Positions 15,481 to 25,700 of a DNA stretch of 43,303 bases are shown piece by piece (position 1 is the stretch's first letter; the number at the start of each line of letters is the position of its first letter). The notes below the pieces were generated by a model, which was not told where the DNA came from, did no database searches, and saw only the letters and a list, made by a program, of their open reading frames with translations. Both the position numbers and the translations under genes were made by a program. This DNA comes from a virus. The stretch lies in the IMG/VR virus record IMGVR_UViG_3300030104_003979, positions 1 through 43,303 of that record; one strand, written 5' to 3'.

Positions 15481-17340
15481 ATGCCTTTAATAAAATTATC
15501 TTTCAAACCAGGAATCAATAGAGAAGGAACAAGTTACTCTAATGAAGGAGGTTGGTATGACGGCAACTATATTCGTTTTAGGTCTGGCTATGTAGAACGT
15601 ATAGGCGGTTGGGATAAAGCTAACACTAATGCTTTTGAAGGAACAATCCGTAAACTACACGATTTTGTTACTTTAGCTTCTGCTAATTTGTTGTTTATGG
15701 GCGGTGAAAAGAAAATTTATTTAGAAGAAACAGGCTCTTTACATGACATAACACCTATTCGTTCAACTGTAAGTTTACCTAATAATCCTGTAACTACAGC
15801 TTCAAGTGGTGGCATTGTTACAATAACAACTTCATCAGACCATGGAGCAATCGTAGGAGATTTTGTTACTTTAGCTAACTTAACAGCAACAGACGGTATT
15901 ACTACAGGGCAATTAAATAAAGAACACACTATACTTTCTGTTCCTGGAGCAACCACCTTTACTATAGACACAAGTGGTACAGCTAGTTCTGGTAGCACAG
16001 CAGGAGGAGGAGCTTCTGGCACGGCATCTTTTCAGATAAACGTTGGACTCAATAGCACAGTTCTCGGTACTGGTTGGGGTGCAGGAACATGGGGTAGATT
16101 CACATGGAATAGTGCTGTTGGTAGTTTAGCAGGACAAACATTACGTTTGTGGTTTGCTGACGATTTTGGTGAAGATTTAATTATAAATAATGCTGATGGT
16201 CAGATATTTTTTTGGGATGCAACCAATGGCACAAATACTCGTGCTGTTTTATTGAGTTCACTTACAGGTGCAAGTGATGTACCTACCGTTGCTCGTAAAA
16301 TTTTAGTTTCTGACGTTGATAGTCATGTTCTTTGTTTTGGTGCTAACACTATAGGTACATCTACACAAGACCCATTATTAATTCGCTGGTCTTCACAAGA
16401 AAGTGCAATAGATTGGACACCAACAGCAACTAATACAGCAGGAAGTTTACGTTTATCACAAGGTTCTGAAATCATAACTGCTGTAAGAACAAGTAGACAA
16501 ATATTAGTTTTTACAGATCACAGCTTACATTCTATTAGTTTTATAGGAGCTCCTTACACTTTTGGCACAGCATTGTTGGCAGACAATATAAGGATAGCAG
16601 GACCAAACACAGCAATAAGTATAAACGATCTAGTATTTTGGATGGGACAAGAAAATTTCTATGTGTACGATGGGCGAATAATAACTATTCCTTGTAGCGT
16701 AAGAGACTATGTTTTTAATGATTTAAACCGTAATCAATCATTTAAATTTCATGTAGGTAGTTTAGCAAGTCAGAGTGAAGTTTGGTGGTTTTATTGTACT
16801 GAAGATTCTACAGAAATTGACCGTTATGTTATTTATAATTATGCTAATCAAACTTGGTATTACGGTACTCTTGCAAGAACCGCTTGGAATGATAGAGCAG
16901 CAGGACAAAGAAGTTATCCTCAATCAGCGAGTACAGATCAATTTTTATATAATCATGAATTTGGTTTAGATGACGGTAGCACAAGCCCAAGTAGTGCAAT
17001 CAATGCTTTTGTAGAATCTAGTGATTTTGACATAGGTGATGGTTATCAATTTATGTTTATTCGCAGACTTATACCAGATTTAACTTTTAACGGTTCAACA
17101 GAAAGTAGTCCTTCTGCTGTTTTTAGTATGAAAAGTAGAGACTTTAGCGGAGACAACTACACTACAGATTCTGACACAGTAACAAGGTCAGCTACTAGTC
17201 CCGTAGAACAATACACAAATGAAATATTTTTAAGAGAAAGAGGTAGACAAATGTCACTAAAAGTAGAAAATACAGCAAAAGGAGTTAAATGGCGTTTAGG
17301 CACACCTCGTTTAGAAGCTCAACCAGATGGTAGAAGATGA
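15481..17340 (+). CDS. DNA-stabilisation / tail nozzle-like protein (P22 gp10-like)
   Basis: A 619-residue beta-rich protein beginning MPLIKLSFKPGINREGTSYS with NEGGWYDGNYIRFRSGYVER. Many propeller-like strands follow (LLFMGGEKKIYLEETGSLHD, LLIRWSSQESAIDWTP, SQGSEIITAVRTSRQILVFT, SLHSISFIGAPYTFG, QENFYVYDGRIITIP). The C-terminal domain has RGRQMSLKVENTAKGVKWRL. This order is shared with P22 gp10-like packaged-DNA stabilisation proteins and the nozzle or hub of podoviruses, which close the tail below the adaptor. RBS AGGAGA is at 15470-15475. It overlaps the next gene by four bases. Confidence 0.75.
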   Translation: MPLIKLSFKPGINREGTSYSNEGGWYDGNYIRFRSGYVERIGGWDKANTNAFEGTIRKLHDFVTLASANLLFMGGEKKIYLEETGSLHDITPIRSTVSLPNNPVTTASSGGIVTITTSSDHGAIVGDFVTLANLTATDGITTGQLNKEHTILSVPGATTFTIDTSGTASSGSTAGGGASGTASFQINVGLNSTVLGTGWGAGTWGRFTWNSAVGSLAGQTLRLWFADDFGEDLIINNADGQIFFWDATNGTNTRAVLLSSLTGASDVPTVARKILVSDVDSHVLCFGANTIGTSTQDPLLIRWSSQESAIDWTPTATNTAGSLRLSQGSEIITAVRTSRQILVFTDHSLHSISFIGAPYTFGTALLADNIRIAGPNTAISINDLVFWMGQENFYVYDGRIITIPCSVRDYVFNDLNRNQSFKFHVGSLASQSEVWWFYCTEDSTEIDRYVIYNYANQTWYYGTLARTAWNDRAAGQRSYPQSASTDQFLYNHEFGLDDGSTSPSSAINAFVESSDFDIGDGYQFMFIRRLIPDLTFNGSTESSPSAVFSMKSRDFSGDNYTTDSDTVTRSATSPVEQYTNEIFLRERGRQMSLKVENTAKGVKWRLGTPRLEAQPDGRR

Positions 17341-17627
17341 CAGGTTCAGGCACTAAAGTTATTCGTACAGTATTACCTGTTGCTCCAAATGAGTATGAAC
17401 AAAACTTTGTTAATCAATTAGCTAGGAATTTAGATAGAGTTATCGATGAACAAAGACAACCTCTATTAAGCATACAAAACATGCCAACAGACGGAGTAGC
17501 TAATACTTTGCAAACAGGGGACTTATATGAATCAGGTGGTTTTGTAAAAATAAAAAGAGTAGGGGACGTAAATTCTGGAAGCAATTCTATTACCTCTTCT
17601 GTAGGAACAGTAGGTGTAAGTACATGA
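17337..17627 (+). CDS. Small conserved tail-module protein
   Basis: A 96-residue protein with the helical block NEYEQNFVNQLARNLDRVID and a beta-prone second half (DLYESGGFVKIKRVGDVNSG). ATGA overlap with the preceding nozzle-like gene indicates translational coupling. Such small proteins regularly follow gp10-like genes in marine podoviruses. I cannot assign a function. Confidence 0.6.
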   Translation: MTGSGTKVIRTVLPVAPNEYEQNFVNQLARNLDRVIDEQRQPLLSIQNMPTDGVANTLQTGDLYESGGFVKIKRVGDVNSGSNSITSSVGTVGVST

Positions 17628-17731
17628 GATTTGTTGCCAATACTACGACAAATGTGTATAGTGAAATTATCATCAGGAGTAATGCTCCTGCCATTTTTAA
17701 TTCAATCAAGGTTAGAATATGCAAGGTATAG
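17624..17731 (+). CDS. Possible 35-residue microprotein
   Basis: An ATGA overlap at 17624 opens a 35-codon frame (MRFVANTTTNVYSEIIIRSN then a hydrophobic-basic end) that stops inside the next gene at 17731. It fills the otherwise empty gap between two clear genes. No Shine-Dalgarno is seen. A small hairpin inside it (CAGGAG 17674-17679 with CTCCTG 17685-17690, then CCATTTTT) might instead be a weak terminator or regulatory site. Confidence 0.35.
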   Translation: MRFVANTTTNVYSEIIIRSNAPAIFNSIKVRICKV

Positions 17732-19305
17732 CAGGATTAGGATACGAAGTACATTATGAACCATTAGTTCCATCAGGGGGAATTAATAATTATCAAAAAG
17801 CGGCTGAACTATTAAAAGAGTTTGGACGTAATGGCGATACTTATATTGTTCACGCGGCTGAAGGAGAAACTATGATTCCTATGGAAGTATTAGACAAAAA
17901 TCCTCGCCTGAAAAAAATGCTTTGGAAACAACTTGTTGAAATGGGTATAGAACCTGAACGGTATGTTGTCGGTAATGAACTTAACAGTATAAATCCTGTA
18001 ACAGGACAACCAGAATTTTTCTTTAAAAAAGTATTTAAGACTTTAAAACGCACAGTTAAAAATGTTGCAAAAGTCGCTAAAGCGGTAGCTCCTGTTGTTT
18101 TAGCTGTCGCGGCTCCTTTTGCTTTACCAGCATTAGCAACTCCTCTCGCTGCTGGTTTAGGAAGTTTAGCAGGAGGTTTAATACAAGGTAGAAGTTTTAA
18201 AGATTCTCTTAAAGGAGCTATTATCGCAGGAGGTTTAGCAGGAACCGCTAACTTAATAGGTGGAGGTAAATTTTTTGGTTCTATAAGTAATCCACAAGCA
18301 GGACTTGGTTCATTTGGTTCGCAGTCTTTTGAATTTACTAATCCATTTTCTAACATAGGGGGAGCAGGAGGCATACCAAAAAATTATTCTAATTTAAGCT
18401 TGGCCGAAAAACAAAAATATTTAAGATCACTTACACCTACAGCACCAATAGATTATCAAAACATGACTTTAGCCCAAAAACAAAACTATTTAAAATCACT
18501 TACAGATGATAGCAGTTCAATTTTTGGCGATTTAACAGATTCATTTAAATTGCCAGATTTAAGTCCTTCAAATGTTTATGATAAAACAACAACAGGTATT
18601 TCAAACCTTTACGATAAAACAACTAAAGGTATTTCAGACATTTATAGCGGTGGTAAACAAGGTGCTTCAAATTTTTATAATCAATACATTAGCCCTTCAA
18701 GAGCGAGTATACAACCAACAGGTACAGACATAGCAACAAGAGCATCAGAAATAGCAAAGCAAGACGTAATAGCTCAACAAAGTATTAATGACGCTATTAC
18801 AAAAATAGGTGGTGAACCAGCTATGATAGACTTTAATACAATATCTGCTAACGCTCTAGACAAAGCTAAATTAGAATTGGCTCCTAGCTTTCTTACAAAA
18901 TATGGTCCTTCTATTGGAGCTGGGATTGGTGTAGCTTCATTAGCTGACTCAGCTACAGGCGGTGCAATTTTTGGAGCACCAGAGGAAGAAAAACTTCAAG
19001 GTAACACTTTAACCACAGGTTTTGATTTATTAAAACAAAATCCTGAAAAATATGGATTTACTTCTGCTTTTTATGGTGACAACCCTTATTATCAAACTCC
19101 AGCATTTATGCCAAGAATGGTTAAACAAGGTGGTGAGATTGTTGGTCCTGGAACTGGTACAAGTGATTCAATTCCTGCTATGCTTAGTGATGGTGAATTT
19201 GTTATGACAGCAAGAGCTGTAGAAGGAGCAGGAAACGGTGATAGATCACAAGGGGCAAAAAGAATGTATTCAATGATGCGTAAATTTGAAGGGAGTCGTG
19301 CATAA
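17719..19305 (+). CDS. Large virion protein, candidate internal/ejection protein 1
   Basis: A 528-residue protein. The N-terminal domain has GDTYIVHAAEGETMIPMEVL, PERYVVGNELNSINPVTGQP and a basic FFKKVFKTLKRTVKN stretch. An Ala/Gly/Leu-rich hydrophobic region (about residues 125-170) follows, with LAAGLGSLAGGLIQG. A repetitive linker comes next (LAEKQKYLRSLTPT, LAQKQNYLKSLTDD; YDKTTTGISNLYDKTTKGIS). The C-terminus has IVGPGTGTSDSIPAML and SDGEFVMTARAV. The C-terminal block is a frequent marker of marine phage virion proteins. Hydrophobic and repeat-rich makeup at the start of a row of long genes suggests an internal or ejected protein. Start ATG 17719 follows a weak AAGG. Confidence 0.6.
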   Translation: MQGIAGLGYEVHYEPLVPSGGINNYQKAAELLKEFGRNGDTYIVHAAEGETMIPMEVLDKNPRLKKMLWKQLVEMGIEPERYVVGNELNSINPVTGQPEFFFKKVFKTLKRTVKNVAKVAKAVAPVVLAVAAPFALPALATPLAAGLGSLAGGLIQGRSFKDSLKGAIIAGGLAGTANLIGGGKFFGSISNPQAGLGSFGSQSFEFTNPFSNIGGAGGIPKNYSNLSLAEKQKYLRSLTPTAPIDYQNMTLAQKQNYLKSLTDDSSSIFGDLTDSFKLPDLSPSNVYDKTTTGISNLYDKTTKGISDIYSGGKQGASNFYNQYISPSRASIQPTGTDIATRASEIAKQDVIAQQSINDAITKIGGEPAMIDFNTISANALDKAKLELAPSFLTKYGPSIGAGIGVASLADSATGGAIFGAPEEEKLQGNTLTTGFDLLKQNPEKYGFTSAFYGDNPYYQTPAFMPRMVKQGGEIVGPGTGTSDSIPAMLSDGEFVMTARAVEGAGNGDRSQGAKRMYSMMRKFEGSRA

Positions 19306-20249
19306 TGGCTGAAACAACAACAGTATACCAAAGAGAAGCCCCTGAATTAGAAGCTTTAAAAGTAGGTTTAATAGAACAAGCAAAAGCCCTTACTGGAGCT
19401 CCTCCGACAGGCGGTTTGCCCAATGTGCAAGTAGCTCCGCTTAGTGCCTTACAACAAAGAGCTATGCAACTAGGTGAGCAAGGAATTGGTAGTTATCAAC
19501 CATTTTTACAAACAGCAGGACAAACTCTGGGTAGTGGTGTCCAAGCGGCAGGATTAGGTACAACAGGTGCTAATATTGTGGCAGGAGCTACTCAAGCTTT
19601 TGATCCTGCTACAGGAATCGCTCCATTTATGAACCCTTTTCAACAAGCAATAACAGATGAAATAAACAGAGCTTATGATATACAAAGATCAAGGTTAGCT
19701 CAACAACAAGCACAAGCTGGTGTATTAGGTGGGAGCAGAGCAGGGATTATGCAATCAGAACTTGATAGAAACAGGTTAGATACTTTAGCAAAAGCCCAAG
19801 CACAAAATTTCTTACAAGCTCAAAAAATGGCTCTAACAGCACAAGAAGCCCAACAACAAAGACAATTAAAAGCAGGATTAGGTATAGGTCAATTAGGTGG
19901 TATGGAAGGGAAAGTATTATCAGATTTAGGATTAAGACAAGCCGCTCTAGGAGAAGCGACAAGTAAATTAGGCACACAAGACATAGGCATACTATCAACT
20001 TTAGGTAATTTAGAACGTGACCTAACACAAAAACAATTAGACGCTACTCGTCAAAATGAATTGTCTGACATTTACGAACCTTACCAAAGATTATCTTTCT
20101 ACAGTGATGTATTAAGAGGAGCTCCGTCTACTCAACAAGCATTAACAGTAGCCACTTCGCCACAACCGTCGTTATTAAATCAATTAGTAGGAGGAGCCGC
20201 GACAGGTTTAGGACTTTACGGAGCTGGTAGCAAAATGGGAATCATATAA
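19305..20249 (+). CDS. Virion protein, candidate internal/ejection protein 2
   Basis: A 314-residue Gln/Ala/Leu-rich, largely helical protein (YDIQRSRLAQQQAQAGVLGG, SRAGIMQSELDRNRLDT, AKAQAQNFLQAQKMALTAQE). It ends with LSFYSDVLRGAPSTQQ and a Gly-rich hydrophobic tail VGGAATGLGLYGAGS. The YQxLSFYSDxLxGxPSxQ segment recurs in marine phage proteins of this position. Alpha-helical, Gln/Ala-rich proteins next to long internal proteins are typical of podovirus ejection proteins (compare P22 gp7/gp16 and T7 gp14). Start and stop overlap neighbours by one base. Confidence 0.62.
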   Translation: MAETTTVYQREAPELEALKVGLIEQAKALTGAPPTGGLPNVQVAPLSALQQRAMQLGEQGIGSYQPFLQTAGQTLGSGVQAAGLGTTGANIVAGATQAFDPATGIAPFMNPFQQAITDEINRAYDIQRSRLAQQQAQAGVLGGSRAGIMQSELDRNRLDTLAKAQAQNFLQAQKMALTAQEAQQQRQLKAGLGIGQLGGMEGKVLSDLGLRQAALGEATSKLGTQDIGILSTLGNLERDLTQKQLDATRQNELSDIYEPYQRLSFYSDVLRGAPSTQQALTVATSPQPSLLNQLVGGAATGLGLYGAGSKMGII

Positions 20250-22747
20250 TGAATGAAGTAATGAATCGCCCTATGTTTGCAGGAGATATGCAAGGAACAC
20301 CTGTTCCTCCTTCTTCAGTAGGTGTAGGTATTACTTCAGGTCTTGAAACTCCGCCAGTAGAACAAGAAATGTCAAAAATGGCTAGTGGAGTGGAAAACAT
20401 GTTGTCTGATATAGACAACGCAAAAGACACTGAAGGAATAATAAATGCCATGAGAGGTAATGAAGCATCTATAGAAGAACGCTATAATGAATTAGCAAGT
20501 TATGTAGGTGAAGAAGACGCTAGTAAAACACCAGAAACTGTTTTAACTTTAGTACAACCAACATTTTCTTTAATGGATATGGCAAAACAATCAGCTCCTA
20601 TGGGAGGAATTGCTGATGTAAATATAACCGAGGCTTCGCCTATGTCGTCTCCAGGAATGGACGAAGCCGTTAATCGAATGATACAAGGAGAACAACCTGT
20701 TTTTAGACAAACAGGAAGTCCCGCAACTGGAGAAAATTTTGGTTTTGGCTCAACAACCTATGGACAAATATATCCTAATATTGGAGTATATGCTCCTGAT
20801 TATCAAACAATAGATAGATCAGCTATACAACAAGACGCTAACGAGCTTTTAAAAACAATGAATCCTTATTTTACAAATATAGAACAAAGGATTGCAAACA
20901 TAACACCAGAAAACAGATTAGCTACTTTTCAGTCTTATTTACCAGAAAGGAAAACAACACAAGATTTATTAACAGAATATGAAACTTTGTTAGGCACAGA
21001 TGATAAAACAGCTAATCAAACTCAAGCTTATTTAGCATTAGCTAAAGCAGGAGCAAATATAGCAGGATCTGATAAAGGACTGTTTGGTGCAGTCATAGAC
21101 GCAGGTGGAGAAGCTGTTCCTACTTTATCTAAACTAGCCAGTGAACAAACAGCTAGAGACAGAGCCCTTAAATTAACTGCACTACAAGAATCTAAAGATA
21201 TAGATAAAAGCATTAGAGACTTAGCTGGTAAAGTTGCTTTGTCAGCTATATCAGACAGAAACGATTTACAAACAACATTAGATAAAACTAAAGTCGATGT
21301 TGTAAAAGATTTTATAGGCAAAGGTATTAAACTACAAGAAGGAGACCTCAAAGTAGTAAACGATAAAATTACACAAGAGTTCAATATGGCAAACAAGTAT
21401 GCTCTAACTCCTTCACAAACATTTTTTGACCCAGAAACTAAAGACATTGTAGAAGCTAGGATGTCTGCTGAAGGATATACTTATATAGACAAAAATAATA
21501 ATGTAGCTCCTCTGCCAAGCAATTACATAAAATATAAAGCAGGATTGTTTAAAGATTTAGGTATTTCAGCTGAAGACTTAGACTTAACAAGTCAAAATTT
21601 ATTAATACCATACTCTACAACAGTAACAGACAGTAAAGGCACAAAAATGACTTTAGAGGAATTGTTGAAACAACAAAACCCTAATGTTGAATTAAATGTT
21701 ACAGGATTTCATCAAGTTCCAGGATTTAAAAACAAAAGTGGAAGTGTCTTTATGTCATTAAGTGGAAGTAAAGAAGATTTAGTAACAGCACCTCCAGGAT
21801 ATCAAACAGGAAAACTAACAGATATAATTTCCACAGAAGTTGATGGTATTGGTAATGTTAGAGTGTTGAACAAAATGAATGGTAGGGAAATTGTTGTAGC
21901 AGCAAGAGATGAAAATGGACAAACACAAAGGTTTGGAGAACCATTAGACGTTGTTTTTGATGACATACCACAATATGATCCTATAATAGAAAACGGAGTA
22001 GATACAGGAAGAAGACAATTAGTTCAAGGTAATCCGCTTGTACAATCAAGACCAAACGATGAACTCGGTTTATTTAGAACATTACCTATTAAAGAACAAA
22101 ATAAATCAAAAGTTGACCTTAAAGACATACACACAACAATTGATTTTTTAAATCAAATGGAAGAATATTTATCAGACGGTCTTGGTCCTAAGTCTTGGTT
22201 TAAAGGATTTTCAAACTCTGTAATTGCACCGTTCGCAGGATCAGGAGACAGTGGTGCTAGGTTTGAGCGAACAGAAAGATCAAACTTCTTACTCGAAAAA
22301 TTTGTTAAACATCTACAAAAAACAGAGGCTTTGTCTGAAAGATACGGAATAGCAGAACAAAAATTAATTGCTGAAAAACTTGCAGAACCTGCTTTATCTT
22401 TCTTTAGAGATCCTGATTTAGCACTTGTAAAACTGGTTGAGTATAGAAGACAACTTGTAAACACAAAAAATAAACTACAAGCACAAATAAACGATGATCC
22501 AAACTACGCTTACCAAGACATAGTTCCTACAGGATATGAAACAGATCCATTATTGTTTGAAAAACCAGGACACTACGATGCTTTTCTAATTGGTATAAGA
22601 ACTCTTCAAGAAAAATATCACGATCAACCAGACATATTAAATGAAAAACTACAACAACTCCACATAAAAATCGGACCAAACGGTGCAAGGGAACTTAAAA
22701 TTGATCCAGGAATATATAACGCGGGAGCTTTAAATTTCGGAAAATAA
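20249..22747 (+). CDS. Large internal virion protein candidate (832 aa)
   Basis: An 832-residue soluble protein with an acidic, disordered-looking N-terminus (EMSKMASGVENMLSDIDNAK). The segment TQAYLALAKAGANIAGSDKG and FGAVIDAGGEAVPTLSKLAS is typical of marine-phage internal proteins. A long mixed alpha/beta middle follows, and a helical C-terminal third holds FVKHLQKTEALSERYGIAEQ. I do not see lytic transglycosylase or protease residues. By place and size it is likely injected with the DNA or lines the portal channel. It shares its first base with the preceding stop. Confidence 0.6.
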   Translation: MNEVMNRPMFAGDMQGTPVPPSSVGVGITSGLETPPVEQEMSKMASGVENMLSDIDNAKDTEGIINAMRGNEASIEERYNELASYVGEEDASKTPETVLTLVQPTFSLMDMAKQSAPMGGIADVNITEASPMSSPGMDEAVNRMIQGEQPVFRQTGSPATGENFGFGSTTYGQIYPNIGVYAPDYQTIDRSAIQQDANELLKTMNPYFTNIEQRIANITPENRLATFQSYLPERKTTQDLLTEYETLLGTDDKTANQTQAYLALAKAGANIAGSDKGLFGAVIDAGGEAVPTLSKLASEQTARDRALKLTALQESKDIDKSIRDLAGKVALSAISDRNDLQTTLDKTKVDVVKDFIGKGIKLQEGDLKVVNDKITQEFNMANKYALTPSQTFFDPETKDIVEARMSAEGYTYIDKNNNVAPLPSNYIKYKAGLFKDLGISAEDLDLTSQNLLIPYSTTVTDSKGTKMTLEELLKQQNPNVELNVTGFHQVPGFKNKSGSVFMSLSGSKEDLVTAPPGYQTGKLTDIISTEVDGIGNVRVLNKMNGREIVVAARDENGQTQRFGEPLDVVFDDIPQYDPIIENGVDTGRRQLVQGNPLVQSRPNDELGLFRTLPIKEQNKSKVDLKDIHTTIDFLNQMEEYLSDGLGPKSWFKGFSNSVIAPFAGSGDSGARFERTERSNFLLEKFVKHLQKTEALSERYGIAEQKLIAEKLAEPALSFFRDPDLALVKLVEYRRQLVNTKNKLQAQINDDPNYAYQDIVPTGYETDPLLFEKPGHYDAFLIGIRTLQEKYHDQPDILNEKLQQLHIKIGPNGARELKIDPGIYNAGALNFGK

Positions 22748-22748
22748 T

Positions 22749-25700
22749 ATGGCAGATAAAATTACAATCAAGGCTCCTTCACAAGAGTTATTAAAATTAG
22801 GTCCAGGAGATCTCCCCACAGGTATCACTGGAGAAAGTGTTACAGAAGCAGGAGAAAAAATAATTGGTGCTCCTGGAGAGGGAGCAGGTTTAGCTGTTCC
22901 TGTGAAACCTGTAAGACAACAAGAAGGATTTACAGAGAAAGGGGGGATACCAAGTGAAATTGCTAATACTTTTAGAGGTTTCAATGAAATGATTACTCCT
23001 TTTTTTGATGTACCAGTAAACTATTTAGCAGAAGCTCTTGAAGCAGCAGGAGTAATAGAGCCAAACGAAGACCCTAGAGATTATTTAAACAGAGTTGTGA
23101 ATGCAGAAGACTATGAACAAATGGTTAGTCTAATTCCTCATGTAATTAATTACGGAGTAGGTAAAAGAGGTTCTCCTAGTTATGATGAGTACTCAGACAG
23201 AGTAGCAAGAACAGCAGGACAATTTTTTGGTGCAACAGTGCCTTTTTCAGGAATATTGGCAAAAGCAGGACAGCTTAGAAGTCAAGCAAACAAGTTAGGA
23301 GAAAATTTTGTTGATTATGCTAAAACTAAAACAACTTTTGGTATTCCTAATACAGAAAGGTATAAAGGCTCTGTAAGACAAGCCCTTGTTGACCCTTATG
23401 CCAAAACTCCAGGAAAAGCCGCAAAGTACGACGTTTTAGGAACAGGTTTATTTGGTACTGGGTATGGACTAGTAAAGGAAACAGGAGCCCCAGAAGAACT
23501 TGCTCTCGCAGCGGGGTTAGCATCTGTTTCACCTTTAGCAGCATGGGGAGCAGGAGGAAGTATTGTAAATTATATTAAGAGTGGTGGAGTATTTGGGAAA
23601 GCTGCAAGAAAATATGATGATCTCGTTACCAGTGACAGTAAGTATGTTCCAGAAAGTTTAAAAAGAAACCCAGAAACAGGAACAAGAACAGATAAAATTA
23701 AAGACGAATTTGCTGGTGAAGTGACTAAATCATTAGAATCAGAACAATCTTTAAAAAATGTTAAAAGAGCAGAAGAATTAGAAATAGCAGTTTATGACAC
23801 AACTGGAGAAAAAGTTACCTTTAGTCCTGCAGAACAAACATTAGATGTTCCTCTTATAGGAACACAAGCAAGAATAGAAAAAACTGCTCCTGCTGATTTT
23901 ACTAGAAAAAACATAGAAAGAAAATATAAAGTTATAGACGCTATTGAACAATATGGCAATAGAAAATTTCAATCTCCAATTGATGACGGACCATTATTTA
24001 TTTATGAATCAATCACAGGTAAATATACTCCTTTGATAAGTAGAATAGATGATCAAACAGATGAGGTTGTGTTTAATATAAATAAATTATCAGACCCAGA
24101 AAAAGGAGCTTTCCCTAAAATTACAGACGAAGCAGGAACAGGGGATGTAATAAGAAAAAGAATAAAAGAATATGCGGACAGTATAAGAGAACAAGCAAAC
24201 GCTTTTGCCTCAGGTAAAGGTTACAACAATAGTAAACCCCTGATTACTACAGATTTAAATAAAATAGACAATATTGCTGACATGAAGTCTACAACAACAA
24301 AAATAGAAACAACTCTTAAATCTATTCTTGATGATGACTCTTTAACACAAATCCACCCTTTAATTAAAAAGTTTTTAGACAAAAAAACTCCAACAGTAAG
24401 TTTCCAAGATTATAAAATGTTTAGAATGGAAGTAAACGACGCACTAAGTAAATCATATAATTTTGGTATCACAAACGACATTAAACAGCTAAGTGTTTTC
24501 AAAAAAGAATTAGACAATATGGCAAACAAGTTCGGTAAAACTAATAAAGACTTTGAAACTTTTAATGAGTGGTATAGTCAAAATGTCATACCGTTAGAGT
24601 CTCCTGCAATATATAAAGTATTAGACACTGATGTTAGCGGATTAGGAGGTGTAACTCAATACAAACTACCTAAAGAAAAAGTAGCAGTAAGTTTTTTAAA
24701 AGACACAAACAGTATGAAAACTTATAGAGATTTTTTCAATACACAAGAAGACGGGACAATAATGCAAAAGGTTGTTTATGATCAAATACACAGAAACGCT
24801 TATGATTCTAGAAAAGCAATTTTAAATGCAGACAAACTCAACACATACTTAAATAAAAACAAAGATGTATTAGAATTAGTTCCCTCTTATAAAGGATTTA
24901 ATAATTTTTATGAAGAATTAACAAACCCTAAAAACGCAGCGAATAATTTGCCTGAGGGAACAGTTTCATTATTACAGGGGTTAGTAACTCGCCAAGGAGA
25001 TTTACAGAATAGGAAAAGGTTAATTAACACTAACCTCCTTTACAAACAAGTAGCTAATAAGTTTGATGAGTTAGAACCACAAAAACTGTTGCAAGAAGCG
25101 ATTAAAAATCCAAAACTACTTAAAGAATTAAAACAAAGATTAAAAATAGAAGGAACAGGGGAAAACAGTGTAATTCCTGGAGTTTCTCAAAACGATTTAA
25201 AAACAACTTTTAATGCTAATGTTACAAGTGAACTTTTAAAAGGACAACAACCGTTAAGTAATCCTACTAAGTTTTTAAAATATTTAGATGATAATCAAAA
25301 GTTATTGACTTCCGCTGTAGGAAAAGATCACTATGATGATTTAAAAATTATTGGTGAAAGTTATGAAAGAATTTTAGTTACAGGAGGAGTTGAAGGAAAA
25401 GCAGGAGCTACTTTAATTCCTAAAGGATTACTTGATGAATTAGCAGATAATATAGGTACAAGTTTACCAAGTATACAAGCAAGAATTATTTCGGCTGCTG
25501 AAGGTCGTATAAGCCCTAGAACAGCAGGAGCTTACATTGTTACTAGGTTTATAAATGCGGGACAAACAGCAAGAGCCGAAGCTGTATTTAGAGACGCTAT
25601 GTTTGATCCTGCATTAGCAAAAGAACTCGCTAAAAAAATTGAACCTAATAAAATTAAAGGTGGCTTTATTACTGAGCTTGGACAAGGTTATAGCCCAGTA

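Noticed and set aside
17850-18374. 174-codon minus-strand frame rich in Pro/Ala/Lys
   Set aside because: Antisense shadow of the Gly/Ala-rich region of the 528-residue virion protein; composition mirrors the sense codons.
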